Shown: positions 13,236 to 22,483 of the stretch, one piece after another | How the letters are laid out: each line of letters starts with the position of its first letter | Numbering within the stretch: the stretch's first letter is position 1 | Source of the DNA: Anaerococcus senegalensis JC48 | GTDB taxonomy: Bacteria > Bacillota > Clostridia > Tissierellales > Peptoniphilaceae | Assembly: GCF_000321005.1 (NCBI RefSeq) | Contig: NZ_HE578907.1 | Location: 603,649 to 667,648, forward strand | Length of the DNA stretch: 64,000 nucleotides | Reading direction: 5' to 3' | The notes under the pieces: model-generated | Databases searched by the model: none | Seen by the model: only the letters and a program-made list of their open reading frames with translations | Told to the model about the DNA's origin: nothing | Program-made: the position numbers and the translations under genes

Positions 13236-13268
13236 AAAAAATGAGAGATTAAATTTTCAATCCCTCAT
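13236..13268 (-). terminator. Terminator between abiEii and topB
   Basis: Arms ATGAG/CTCAT with an inner ATT/AAT pairing (13241-13268) and a T run on the minus strand. It lies directly before the topB ribosome binding site, so it ends the AbiE transcript and could also gate read-through into topB. Confidence 0.75.
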
Positions 13269-13280
13269 CTTTTTATAGCT

Positions 13281-14120
13281 CTACTGATTTTTTATTTTTT
13301 CTATAATATTTATTCCATTATCTATTACATCTTCAAACTTTATGTCTCTAACATAAAGATTTTTCTTCGAATAAGAATTCCATCTGTATAAAAAAGCTTG
13401 ATCCGTTTTTAGCATTCTCATTAAACTTATGATTTTATCTATATCAAATTCCGTTTTTCTATAATCAAAAGTTCTAATACATGCTTCTTTTAATATCTTG
13501 GTATCAATTTCTTTATCTTTTAATTTATAAATTATATAAAGATCATAGTAATCCTTACTTCTACTATTTAAAAACCCCCTAGAGTATATTGTTTGAATTT
13601 TTTCTGCCACAATTGTTTCAATAGGATAGGCTTTAATTAAAATATCTTCTTGCCCAAAAGCACTTATATATTTATAATCTATGGGATGTGGTGTGATAAC
13701 ATCACCTGTTGCAATATCAAGAGGTACAATTTGTCTTATATTCTCCATCCTACAAAGTATACTTACACGAAACCCTCCATACTGGTCATCTTCCTTGATT
13801 GTACTTATTCCATGTACTTTATAGGATATATCATCTGAATGACTTGCTTCTAGTAATTCTTGTATTATTTTTAATACATTTTCTTCTGATAAATGCATAT
13901 TTCTTAAAAGAAGATCTATATCTACTGTGCTTCTTGAATCTATGCCTACTACATTAGATAAAAGAAAACCTCCTTTAAAAATAAATTTTTCATGATACTT
14001 ACTCTGTGCTAATTTTTTTAATATGCTTTCCAAAAAATAATATAACATTACTGAATTAAATGGGAGTCCTGATTCTTTACTTATATTATGACAAATGGCG
14101 GTTAACTTTGCTTTATTCAT
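13281..14120 (-). CDS. abiEii: AbiEii/AbiGii-family nucleotidyltransferase toxin
   Basis: A 279-residue protein with a polymerase-beta-like nucleotidyltransferase motif: KGG (residues 49-51), then STVDIDLLLRN carrying the D-x-D pair at 67-69. The family (type IV toxin-antitoxin, AbiEii) is described as a nucleotidyltransferase toxin that stops growth or aborts phage infection; the target here is inferred. Its start overlaps the antitoxin gene by 8 bases, typical of a translationally coupled pair. In an ICE such a module can stabilise the element as well as defend the host. Confidence 0.88.
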   Translation of the reverse strand: MNKAKLTAICHNISKESGLPFNSVMLYYFLESILKKLAQSKYHEKFIFKGGFLLSNVVGIDSRSTVDIDLLLRNMHLSEENVLKIIQELLEASHSDDISYKVHGISTIKEDDQYGGFRVSILCRMENIRQIVPLDIATGDVITPHPIDYKYISAFGQEDILIKAYPIETIVAEKIQTIYSRGFLNSRSKDYYDLYIIYKLKDKEIDTKILKEACIRTFDYRKTEFDIDKIISLMRMLKTDQAFLYRWNSYSKKNLYVRDIKFEDVIDNGINIIEKIKNQ

Positions 14121-14706
14121 ATACCACCTCCATAACTTCCCTTACTTTATCTTCTATTCCCATTTTTCTTGCTATTTCATATAGAGAATGTATATCCTTA
14201 TCCTTATATTTAAAATAGGAACGAATGAGTTTTATATAAACTTCAGTATCCATTTTTTCTTTGTTGGAAATAAAATCACAAAGTATTCTTTCGTAGGAGT
14301 AAACATTCACAGTGTTTCCAAACATTGTCTTTTTCTGTATAATTCCTAGATTATAAATAGATTTTTTTACATAATTGATATTAAGTGTATCTTGCTTCTC
14401 ATTAAATTTATATCCATTGTATACTGTAACATCTATTCTCCATGGAATTTTGTCCGTTACCCCAAGTAGAAACAAAGCTGTCTCATAGGAAAATATCGCC
14501 TTTCTATACTGATATTGGAAAAAATAATACTCATCGAAATCACCATCTTCAATAATATATATTCCTTTTTGAACTCTAAACAATTTCCCCTCTTTTGCTA
14601 GTCTACTTAAATATACTGTAGGTATGTTATTTTCTCTGCAATAAGCAGATGTTATAATACCACCTGATTTTTTTAGATGTATTTCAATTTGCTTTCTATA
14701 ATTCAT
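14113..14706 (-). CDS. abiEi: AbiEi-family antitoxin and autorepressor
   Basis: About 197 residues. The N-terminal winged-helix part (GGIITSAYCRENNIPTVYLS) and the following LAKEGKLFRVQKGIY are typical of type IV antitoxins. The frame could begin at 14715, but AAGGGG lies 8 bases before the second ATG (14706) and abuts the first one, so 14706 is preferred. It is the first gene of the pair. An 11-bp inverted repeat just upstream is the likely operator, consistent with AbiEi proteins that repress their own promoter. Confidence 0.87.
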   Translation of the reverse strand: MNYRKQIEIHLKKSGGIITSAYCRENNIPTVYLSRLAKEGKLFRVQKGIYIIEDGDFDEYYFFQYQYRKAIFSYETALFLLGVTDKIPWRIDVTVYNGYKFNEKQDTLNINYVKKSIYNLGIIQKKTMFGNTVNVYSYERILCDFISNKEKMDTEVYIKLIRSYFKYKDKDIHSLYEIARKMGIEDKVREVMEVVYE

Positions 14707-14728
14707 TATATTCATCCCCTTGTTGTGT

Positions 14729-14761
14729 TTACACTTATATTATATATTTTTATAAGTGTAA
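14729..14761. promoter_or_regulatory. Putative AbiEi operator
   Basis: Perfect 11-bp inverted repeat TTACACTTATA / TATAAGTGTAA with an 11-bp spacer, ending about 20 bases before the abiEi start. AbiEi proteins are known to bind inverted repeats upstream of their operon. The space from 14762 to 15019 is AT-rich and holds no gene that I can recognise. Confidence 0.65.
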
Positions 14762-15019
14762 TTGCAACAAAGCTTTGAATTTCTATCCCAATTTGTTTCA
14801 AAAATTATCAAGAAATTTCATATCATCAAATTCTTAATTATACAATCAATCATTTCTACTTAGCTTTCCTTTTATATTAAGTTTGGGCTGTCGTTTTGTT
14901 CATCGTTTTTTATTAAAGTTCCAGAATTCTAATTGTACTTTTCTATCGTATGTTTATAAATTTGCACGATAATTAAGTTTATTGTTGTCCTTAATCTACT
15001 GCTTAAATCATTGAGAAGA

Positions 15020-15898
15020 TTAAAATTCATCTTCATCTGGAATAATTTCTGTATCTTCCTTATCTTCAAGATCATAATCCTCCCCTTCAGATTCATAATC
15101 ATCTTCTAATTCATTATAATCTTGCTCATCTTCAAAACTTGCTTCTTCATTTTTTTTATAGATTTTGAAGTAATATCCTGCACCCATTACACCAACAATA
15201 ATTAAACCCATAAATAAATAAAGTCCTATCCCTGATTTCTTTTCTTCTTTCTCCTCTTTCTTCGGTTTTTCCTCCACCGGTTCTTCTTTTTTCACTACTT
15301 CTTCTTTTGGCTTTACTTCACTTTCTCCTTCAATCATATTTAGTAGATCTTGTTCTCCAACTTCTGTTAGTAATTGTACATTTTCTTGATTTTCGGAATG
15401 ATCTACAATGAGGTGCATAGTTTTTCCACTCTTTGTTTGAAAGGTTAAAAATTGTCTGACATCTATTGGATTTTCCTTCTTTTCATCTCTTGATGTTTGA
15501 TCTTCTACTTTCGGTGTAATATCCTGTCCATTTTTATCTACATTTTCTATAACTGTTCCTCTTGCCTTATTTTCTTCTGTGGCTAATGGATTAATTGCTT
15601 TAGTATTGCCACCTTTAACAAGCTTAGATGGCTTTTCTTTTTTATCTACTTGCTCATTTTTTATGTTATTTTCTTGTATTTTCGGCACTTCCTGATAAGG
15701 AATTTTTTGACTCTCATTAGATGGTTCATATATAGCTTCATCAAATAAGCTTTCTAATTCTTTACTTTTTTCTGGCAAATAAATATCATTTGACTGATTT
15801 TTTATTTCATTATCATTGCTCTTAGCTATGGATATGCTTGGCATACTTAATAGTAAAAGGAGTAGCACTAAGGCTACCCCTAATCTTTTTTTCTTCAT
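15020..15898 (-). CDS. DUF4366 (CD1107-family) ICE membrane protein
   Basis: A 292-residue membrane-anchored protein. Signal peptide at residues 1-26 (MKKKRLGVALVLLLLLLSM). A conserved DUF4366 core contains FLTFQTKSGKTMHLIVDHS and LLTEVGEQDLLNMI. Then follow a charged E/K/P linker, one transmembrane segment (about 222-244) and a very acidic tail. The family occurs in Tn1549/CTn transfer regions next to DUF4315 and CD1108-type proteins and is thought to belong to the mating apparatus; no biochemical role is established. It follows the LRR protein gene by 15 bases. Confidence 0.85.
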   Translation of the reverse strand: MKKKRLGVALVLLLLLLSMPSISIAKSNDNEIKNQSNDIYLPEKSKELESLFDEAIYEPSNESQKIPYQEVPKIQENNIKNEQVDKKEKPSKLVKGGNTKAINPLATEENKARGTVIENVDKNGQDITPKVEDQTSRDEKKENPIDVRQFLTFQTKSGKTMHLIVDHSENQENVQLLTEVGEQDLLNMIEGESEVKPKEEVVKKEEPVEEKPKKEEKEEKKSGIGLYLFMGLIIVGVMGAGYYFKIYKKNEEASFEDEQDYNELEDDYESEGEDYDLEDKEDTEIIPDEDEF

Positions 15899-15913
15899 AG
15901 TTATCTCCTTTTC

Positions 15914-18268
15914 TTACTTTATATTCTTAAAGACATAAACTGCCTTTCTGCTATTATCCCATTCTATACTTTGATCTTTTTCATCTCTTATATCCCCACA
16001 GCTTGCATTAAAAGCTTTAGCTATATTGGAAATAGATGCGTGAATTCTTCCATTTATAATTACAGGTTTAGTGTCAGAATGATAAATGTTTCCTTGACTA
16101 TCTTTCATAACACCAGTATCTATATTTAATCTTAGAGTTTTTTTAGGTAAGGCTGTATTTTCTTTATTTGAAAAGATAGCCTCTCTCTTACTATCATCAT
16201 ATTCTACATTAAACCCAAGAGTATAGGCTGCATATCTAACAGGTAGCATAATGCGATTATCCTTAATATATGCTTTTACATCCATATACACAGTAGTTTT
16301 CTTTCCATCTTTTATAATGTTATAAAAGTTTTTGTCTACTTGAAAAACTGCAAATTCTTTTTCATCTTTAACTTGTTTTTTACCTTGTTGTTCCTCTTGC
16401 TTTTTCATCTTGTTAAGATCAATTTGATTTAGAATGTTCTTGTCATCAGCTTTCAAAAGCTCGTCCAACTTCTTATCTTGAGATTTCTTATCTTCTTTCT
16501 TCTCTTTGTTTTCTTTTTGGAGTTTTAAAAGTTCATCTAATTTCTTAGATAAGTCTTGGTTTAGATTTTTATCTTTTTCATCTTTAGCTTGTTTTTCAAG
16601 TTCTTCTTTTGCTTTTTTATTTGCTTCCTCGATTAACTTTTTTGCTTCTTCAATTTTCTTATCTAACTCTTCTTTTAGCTTTTTAATTTCTTCTTCAGAA
16701 ACTTTTTGTTTTTCTTCTAGTTCTTTAATCTTATCTTCTAATTCCTTTTTTGTATTTTCAGAAGATTCTTTTAAGCTATCAATAGCCTTTTGAAGCTCTT
16801 CAATTTTTTTACAGCATTCTGACTTAGAATTTTCTATTTCTTTCTTCTTAGACTCTAGTTCTTTTATCTTAGTATCTTTTTCATCAAGCGCTTTTTCTAA
16901 GTCCTTAATTTTATTATCTTTATCCTCTATTTCTTTAGTCTTCTTTGCAAGTTCCTCTTCTAAAGACTCGAGCTTTCCTTGCATTTCTTTGATTTTATTT
17001 TCGTTTTTATCTGTCTTTTCTTTCTCAGCCTCTAGCTCCCATTTTGTAGATGAATAATCTTCTTTTAGTTTTGCATTTTCATCTTGTAATCTTTTTAATT
17101 CATCTTTAAGCTGAGTAATTTCTGCTATTAGTTCATCATTATTAGAGTTTTTAAGATTCTCAATTTCTTTATTCAATTGAGCAATCTTATTGTCTTTATC
17201 TCTAATCTCTTCTTCTAGCTTAGCTTTTTCTTGCTTTAGTTTCTCTCCATTATCTTTGCAAGATTCTAACTTTTCCTTTAATTCATCTATCTTTGATTGG
17301 TCTTCTTGTTTCTTATCATTTAAGTCTTTGATCTGATTTTCTAAATCCTTAATGTTTTTAGTTAAATCATCAATCTTATTGTCCTTTTCATCAATATCTT
17401 GCCCTGTTAAATCTGTTTGAGTGTCAATGGAATATTTATTTGGATTGTATATAGTCATCTTTCCTTGATACATATCATTGTTATAATCAAATTCAAGTTC
17501 TACACTATCTACATTCTTATCAAAGATAAACTCTCCATTTTCAAACCTTAATCCATTAGGAATAGATTTGAATCCTTGATTTCCGTTGAAACCAAAATGA
17601 TTTTCGTAAAATGGATTTTGTTTTGGTCTATATTCAACTTTTTGATTGTGGAATACTCCCTTACTGTTAATATTTGGATTGCCTAAAACTTTTACAGTGT
17701 GCAGTTTATTTCTTGAAAAAGCATACTGTTCAATTGTTTTCACAGACCTCGGTATAGTTATTTCTTGAAGGTTATTTCTTTCAAAAGCATTATGTTCAAT
17801 ATTTACCAAAGTATCAGGTAAAGTCACTTCTCTAAGTCCACAATTGAAAAATGCTAAACCACCAAGATAAGTTAGACTATTTGATAGTTTTACCTCGTCT
17901 ATACTTGCATCGTAAAAGGCAGCATAACCTAAATGCTTAACAGAATCAGGAATAATTACTTTATCCCAATGTTTGCCACGTCCAAATTCTCTTTTATATC
18001 TAAGTTCATCGTTTGAATGACTTAAAGAATAATTTCCATTTATAGATTTCGTTCCTTCAGGAAATACTAGAATATTTGTCTTTTCTTTCTTTTCTAAGCC
18101 CTTATCACTAAAGGCAATTATATTACCCTCAGAGGAATACATAAAATCATCTTCCGTCCACTCTACCTTATAATCTGTACTTGCATATACAGGGCTTACA
18201 GCCACTATATTCACTAAACTTACAAGTAGCATTATCACAGCTAAAATTCCACTGGTTATTTTTTTCAT
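15914..18268 (-). CDS. Secreted LRR, coiled-coil protein with a copper-amine-oxidase-N-like domain
   Basis: A 784-residue protein with signal peptide at 1-29. Residues about 110-200 are BspA-type leucine-rich repeats (IPDSVKHLGYAAF, LPDTLVNIEHNAF, IPRSVKTIEQYAF). Residues about 285-620 are one very long heptad-rich, E/K-rich coiled coil. Residues about 655-780 resemble the copper amine oxidase N-terminal repeat domain (MLPVRYAAYTLGFNVEYD), a wall-associated module in Firmicutes. No LPXTG motif is seen. It starts within the DUF4315 stop (ATGA overlap) and lies inside the transfer operon, so an adhesin or mating-pair role is a reasonable inference. Confidence 0.8.
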   Translation of the reverse strand: MKKITSGILAVIMLLVSLVNIVAVSPVYASTDYKVEWTEDDFMYSSEGNIIAFSDKGLEKKEKTNILVFPEGTKSINGNYSLSHSNDELRYKREFGRGKHWDKVIIPDSVKHLGYAAFYDASIDEVKLSNSLTYLGGLAFFNCGLREVTLPDTLVNIEHNAFERNNLQEITIPRSVKTIEQYAFSRNKLHTVKVLGNPNINSKGVFHNQKVEYRPKQNPFYENHFGFNGNQGFKSIPNGLRFENGEFIFDKNVDSVELEFDYNNDMYQGKMTIYNPNKYSIDTQTDLTGQDIDEKDNKIDDLTKNIKDLENQIKDLNDKKQEDQSKIDELKEKLESCKDNGEKLKQEKAKLEEEIRDKDNKIAQLNKEIENLKNSNNDELIAEITQLKDELKRLQDENAKLKEDYSSTKWELEAEKEKTDKNENKIKEMQGKLESLEEELAKKTKEIEDKDNKIKDLEKALDEKDTKIKELESKKKEIENSKSECCKKIEELQKAIDSLKESSENTKKELEDKIKELEEKQKVSEEEIKKLKEELDKKIEEAKKLIEEANKKAKEELEKQAKDEKDKNLNQDLSKKLDELLKLQKENKEKKEDKKSQDKKLDELLKADDKNILNQIDLNKMKKQEEQQGKKQVKDEKEFAVFQVDKNFYNIIKDGKKTTVYMDVKAYIKDNRIMLPVRYAAYTLGFNVEYDDSKREAIFSNKENTALPKKTLRLNIDTGVMKDSQGNIYHSDTKPVIINGRIHASISNIAKAFNASCGDIRDEKDQSIEWDNSRKAVYVFKNIK

Positions 18269-18522
18269 AAATTTTCCTCACTTTCATTTGTATCTTCTCT
18301 TTTAAGTTCTTGTCTTTCTCTATTTTCTTCTTCCTTATTTTTTCTAACAATAAATAAAAATTCATCAAGAGATATTTTTCGACTTCGAAATTCCTTGATG
18401 ACCTCTAAATTTTCTATTTCTTCTTGTTCCTCTACTAATAACTGAAGTTCTATTTCAATTTCTTCTTTTTTCTTTCTTAAATTCTTCTGTTTTTCTATGT
18501 TTCTGATTAATTTTTTATTCAT
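18265..18522 (-). CDS. DUF4315 family small coiled-coil protein
   Basis: 85 residues, strongly helical and charged; KKKEEIEIELQLLVEEQEE is followed by the conserved segment IKEFRSRKISLDEFLFIV. DUF4315 proteins are encoded in CTn-type ICEs between the NlpC/P60 protein and the DUF4366 protein, the same place as here. Function unknown. Its last four bases overlap the next gene, which implies coupled translation. Confidence 0.8.
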   Translation of the reverse strand: MNKKLIRNIEKQKNLRKKKEEIEIELQLLVEEQEEIENLEVIKEFRSRKISLDEFLFIVRKNKEEENRERQELKREDTNESEENL

Positions 18523-18541
18523 AGATTTTTACTCCTTCCCC

Positions 18542-21508
18542 TTATTTTGGTCTACCAAAGGAATAAAAGTGATTTTTCCAATACCTTGAGTTTATACTGG
18601 CATATTGGATAGGATCTCCTGCATGGAGCATCATTCCATTTCCGGCATATATCCCTACGTGAGAAATTGGCGTACCGGAATTATATGTGCCTTTAAAGAA
18701 AATAATATCCCCAGGTTTTGCCTCGCTTGGAGATATTGGATTACAATAGTTTTTATAAATAAGCCAAGCTGTAGTTCTTGGCATTCTCTTTACACCAGAC
18801 TTTGTAAATGACCAACATACAAAACCTGAACAGTCAAAGTTAGATGGTCCACTTGCTCCAAACACATATCTTTTGCCTATGTGTTTTTCTGCTTCATTAA
18901 ATAAGGCTTTGGCAGTTTCAGAATCAAAAGCAAGACCGGGATTTCCAAAGTTTGGATTGTCTATAATCTCTCCCAAGTTCCCATAGCTTGATCCAAAATA
19001 TCCACTCATATTTCCCTGACTATCAAGTAATGCTAAATAATGAGCCATATTTGTTTCATAGTTTGCAAATTCTTCTCTTGCTATTTCATCAATACTTTTC
19101 TTTTTTATAGTTAATGTTAGAATTCTATAGGTATATGGATTTCCTTCACTGTCATATTTTGTAATAGACTTTGAAGTATATTTTTTCTCATACATTTGAT
19201 TAAATAGTTTTTTTAATTCCTTTTGTATCTCTTCAGCTGACTTAATCTCTCCATATCTTGCTGTTAAATAGCTAAAAAGCTTGTGTAGATCATGACCAAC
19301 AGAATCTCCTTTTATATGATATTCATCATAATTTGGATAATTTTCTTTAATACTATCTATTTCATCTTGTAATGCATATTCATAACTTGTAAATTCATTA
19401 TTAATATCCATTAAAACTTCTTCTTTTGATAGATAGCTTGTAGCTATAACATTACTTGTTAATCCTGAAGTAAGACTGCCAACATTGCTAATTCCTTGAA
19501 ATAGCATAAAAAAAAGTCCTAAAATACAAAGGGCAATTAAAATTTGCTTATATCCTTTGTTTTTTAAAACTTCCAATGTTTTCTTTCCAATATTAGCGAA
19601 AGATTTCTTTATTCTATTTACTAAACCTTCCCCGTGTTTCTTCCTAAAATCTCTCTGAAACTTCTTTTTCATAAAAAATCGATTCAATTTATTAGAGTTT
19701 TGATAAGCTTTAGTCTTCTTCAATTCTTCAAAATTTCTTTGAAAGATGAGTTTACTTTCTTTCTTATAAATTTTTCCTTCTAAAGATTTTATTTTTCTTT
19801 GAGTTTTTAAAGGTTTTTTTCTTCTAAAATAGCTAATTTCTCTACCTACAACTTCGGTAGTTCTACTAAGCTTATAAGCAGCGTTAACACCTGCATTATC
19901 ATCTTTCCCACTATATAGATAGTTTGCCGTCATAGCACTTGCAAAAGTAATCGGTTTTTCTAAACCCGCTTTTTTCGACTTTTTCTTATCCTTAATTAAC
20001 TCTTTTTCCTTTTTATTCTTTTTCTCATATAGTTTTGATATTTTATCTTCCTTTTTATAAAACTTATCTTTTTCACTTTTGTTATCTTTTTTAGAATGGA
20101 ATTTAGTTTTATTTTTTGTATCTACCTTATTTTTTTCAGATACATTTTTAGAATCCTGTACTTCTTTTTTTGTCCTGGTGTATTCTTTCTTTGGATCAAA
20201 GTTGCTTTTCTTTATAATATTATCAAAAGCGTCTTTTATTTGTCTTTTCTTTCCCTTGTTTTTATTAGAAATTCCACTATGATTTAAATCAAGTTCATCT
20301 ACTTCAAGATTCTCATTTTTTATTACGTTTTTTTCCTGTTTGAAGATTTCTTTTTTCGTGCCTATTTTTTCTTGATTCTTTTTATTTATATTATATTTAT
20401 CTTTATTTTTTTCAGATTCACTTTTAAATACTTCAGATAGGCTATCCTGTCTAAATTTCCCACTAGAAACCCTCCCCATTAGCATATTTTTTTCTTCTAA
20501 ATTTCTAACTTTGCCTTTGAAATATTTGCTATTTTGTTTTTTATTAGTATTCAGATCTTGAATTATTTTTTTATCTTCTTCATTTGCCTTATATGATAAG
20601 TCTTTTCTTCTAAACTTCCCATTTAAAGATTTTAATTCTGCTTTTTCCCCTTTGTCCTTAAACTGACTTTGAGATTGATAAAGTTTTTTTAAGGTGTTTT
20701 TTTGAAAGCTTTCTTTCCCTTTATTACCAAGAATAGAAGAACCATCCCAATTTTTTCTTTGCACATCAGAAGATGGTAAATACTTATAGTCATCTCTTGT
20801 GTCCCTATATGATACATTGCTATCACTAAAGTTCATGTCATAGCGATCTATGACACCATCATTATCTGAGTCCTGCGATAAGGGATCATATGTTGAACTT
20901 ACCTCTATATTAAAATTCTTATCTTCTTCTTTTCTAAATCTCCTTATTTTTTTCTCTGGCACATCATTAAAACTTTCACTCTCAACGTTTTTCTTCCATT
21001 TTAAATTACTATTCCCCTTGCAATTTTTTTGAGGAGAAATGCTACTTTTTATATTAGAGTTAGTTGAAATTACTCCACCATTAAAATCTTCTTTAAAATT
21101 ACTTAGCCTATATTCTCTTTCTTGCCCGTGATATTCACCATATCTACTTTCCTCATTTTCTTCCATTTTTCTATGCTGCCGTTGCGAATATTCCGGCTGA
21201 TATTCATTATGATATGAGGCTTCTGCAAGTTTTTCCTCATGGATTTTTCTTTGTCTTCTTTCTCTATTTGGCTTTTCTTTTTCTTTGAATAAATCCTGAC
21301 TATTTTCTTGCAAATGATCTGAGTAATATTTAGAGTTTTCAACATTATTGTCTATGTTGTTCCTGCTTTTTACTTTATTTATTTCTTTTTTTGAAAAATC
21401 TGATGGTCTCTCTGTATTACTGAATTTTTCATTACTTTCTTCTTTCTTTTCTGATATAAGCTTGGTCTTTGGTACATCTCTTGGGTTTACTTTCCCTTTC
21501 TTTTTCAT
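18542..21508 (-). CDS. CD1108-type mating protein with C-terminal NlpC/P60 hydrolase
   Basis: About 988 residues. A long basic low-complexity N-terminus (1-640) should be cytoplasmic. One membrane segment (ILIALCILGLFFMLFQGI) is near 650-670, then an extracellular stalk, then an NlpC/P60 peptidase with FDCSGFVCW (catalytic Cys about 893) and SHVGIYAG (catalytic His about 947). The role inferred is local opening of the cell wall for the transfer channel, like VirB1/CwlT. A calcium-binding-like thrombospondin type 3 motif (DPLSQDSDNDGVIDRYD) lies near residue 213, odd for a cytoplasmic region. Start: AGGAGG lies 5 bases before the ATG at 21508, better than the GTG at 21514. Confidence 0.88.
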   Translation of the reverse strand: MKKKGKVNPRDVPKTKLISEKKEESNEKFSNTERPSDFSKKEINKVKSRNNIDNNVENSKYYSDHLQENSQDLFKEKEKPNRERRQRKIHEEKLAEASYHNEYQPEYSQRQHRKMEENEESRYGEYHGQEREYRLSNFKEDFNGGVISTNSNIKSSISPQKNCKGNSNLKWKKNVESESFNDVPEKKIRRFRKEEDKNFNIEVSSTYDPLSQDSDNDGVIDRYDMNFSDSNVSYRDTRDDYKYLPSSDVQRKNWDGSSILGNKGKESFQKNTLKKLYQSQSQFKDKGEKAELKSLNGKFRRKDLSYKANEEDKKIIQDLNTNKKQNSKYFKGKVRNLEEKNMLMGRVSSGKFRQDSLSEVFKSESEKNKDKYNINKKNQEKIGTKKEIFKQEKNVIKNENLEVDELDLNHSGISNKNKGKKRQIKDAFDNIIKKSNFDPKKEYTRTKKEVQDSKNVSEKNKVDTKNKTKFHSKKDNKSEKDKFYKKEDKISKLYEKKNKKEKELIKDKKKSKKAGLEKPITFASAMTANYLYSGKDDNAGVNAAYKLSRTTEVVGREISYFRRKKPLKTQRKIKSLEGKIYKKESKLIFQRNFEELKKTKAYQNSNKLNRFFMKKKFQRDFRKKHGEGLVNRIKKSFANIGKKTLEVLKNKGYKQILIALCILGLFFMLFQGISNVGSLTSGLTSNVIATSYLSKEEVLMDINNEFTSYEYALQDEIDSIKENYPNYDEYHIKGDSVGHDLHKLFSYLTARYGEIKSAEEIQKELKKLFNQMYEKKYTSKSITKYDSEGNPYTYRILTLTIKKKSIDEIAREEFANYETNMAHYLALLDSQGNMSGYFGSSYGNLGEIIDNPNFGNPGLAFDSETAKALFNEAEKHIGKRYVFGASGPSNFDCSGFVCWSFTKSGVKRMPRTTAWLIYKNYCNPISPSEAKPGDIIFFKGTYNSGTPISHVGIYAGNGMMLHAGDPIQYASINSRYWKNHFYSFGRPK

Positions 21509-21517
21509 ATACACCTC

Positions 21518-22483
21518 CTATTTCATGTTTTTCTCAATCCTTTCTTTAGCTATTTGACAGTAGTCTTTGTTTATGTCAATTCCAATATATTCTCTGTCCA
21601 TCCTAATAGCTACCATTCCAACAGTTCCTGAACCCATAAAGGGATCAAGAATTAAGCCTTTTTTAGGACATCCTGCTTTTATACAAAGTTCTACCAGTTT
21701 TGGTGGAAATACCGCATAGTGTTTTCCTTTAAACGCACTGGTGTTAATAGTCCAAATATCTCTATTGTTTCTAAACTTAGGGACATTATCTCCTATATAT
21801 TCTCCATACTCTCTTGCTTCATTTATGCTCTGTCTTTTAGCTCCTGTGCCTTCTTGTAAATACTTATTATCTTTTCCTCTTGCCCTCATATATCTTTTCT
21901 TGCTTATTTCTTTTATTGGTTCTTTCATAGCGTCAAAGTTATAGAAATACTTTCTTGCTTTTGATAGTAGGAAGATATGTTCATAAGACCTTGATGGTCT
22001 ATCCCTACAAGACTCAGGCATGGCATTTTCCTTATGCCAAATAATATCGCTTCTTAAATACCAACCATCCTCTCTTAATTTTAAAGCTAGTTGCCAAGGT
22101 ATCCCCATTAAGTCTTTTGCCTTGTAGCCACTGAGTTTTTCTGTAATAGACTCTTTTTGACCACTTCTTCCTTCTATGTTTTTAGGATCTTTATATTTTT
22201 TTTTGCTTCTTGTCCCTGCATAAGAATCTCCAATAACTACCCAAAGTGTTCCTTCTTTTTTTAATACTCTTTTTACTTCTCTAAAGACTTCAATTAATTT
22301 ATTTAAATATTCCTCCGGACTTTCTTCTCTTCCAATTTGTCCTTCTGCTTTATAATCTCTAAGTCCATAATATGGAGGAGATGTAATACAGCAATCAAAT
22401 GTTTTATCTGGAAATTCCTTTAGAGCAGAAATTGCATCTAAATTAATAATATAGTTAGTTTTTAACTTCTCTCTGTCTATCAA
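21518..22483 (-). CDS. Site-specific DNA methyltransferase, N6-A/N4-C type
   Basis: A 321-residue protein with the catalytic motif TSPPYY at residues 34-39, placed before the AdoMet motif [10 protein letters not shown] near 278, the order of beta-class amino-methyltransferases (N-4/N-6 family). There is no restriction enzyme next to it, so it is probably an orphan ICE methylase that modifies element DNA against host restriction. It overlaps the end of virB4 by 29 bases, showing that it belongs to the transfer operon. The target site cannot be read from the sequence. Confidence 0.9.
   Translation of the reverse strand: MIDREKLKTNYIINLDAISALKEFPDKTFDCCITSPPYYGLRDYKAEGQIGREESPEEYLNKLIEVFREVKRVLKKEGTLWVVIGDSYAGTRSKKKYKDPKNIEGRSGQKESITEKLSGYKAKDLMGIPWQLALKLREDGWYLRSDIIWHKENAMPESCRDRPSRSYEHIFLLSKARKYFYNFDAMKEPIKEISKKRYMRARGKDNKYLQEGTGAKRQSINEAREYGEYIGDNVPKFRNNRDIWTINTSAFKGKHYAVFPPKLVELCIKAGCPKKGLILDPFMGSGTVGMVAIRMDREYIGIDINKDYCQIAKERIEKNMK

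Noticed and set aside
16506..16793. Plus-strand frame rich in Ser and Phe
   Set aside because: Antisense shadow of the E/K-rich coiled coil of the LRR protein.
18168..18368. 66-codon frame on the minus strand
   Set aside because: Out of frame with the well-supported DUF4315 and LRR protein genes that cover the same DNA.
21518..22483. Restriction-modification system
   Set aside because: Only a methyltransferase is present; no restriction endonuclease gene is adjacent.
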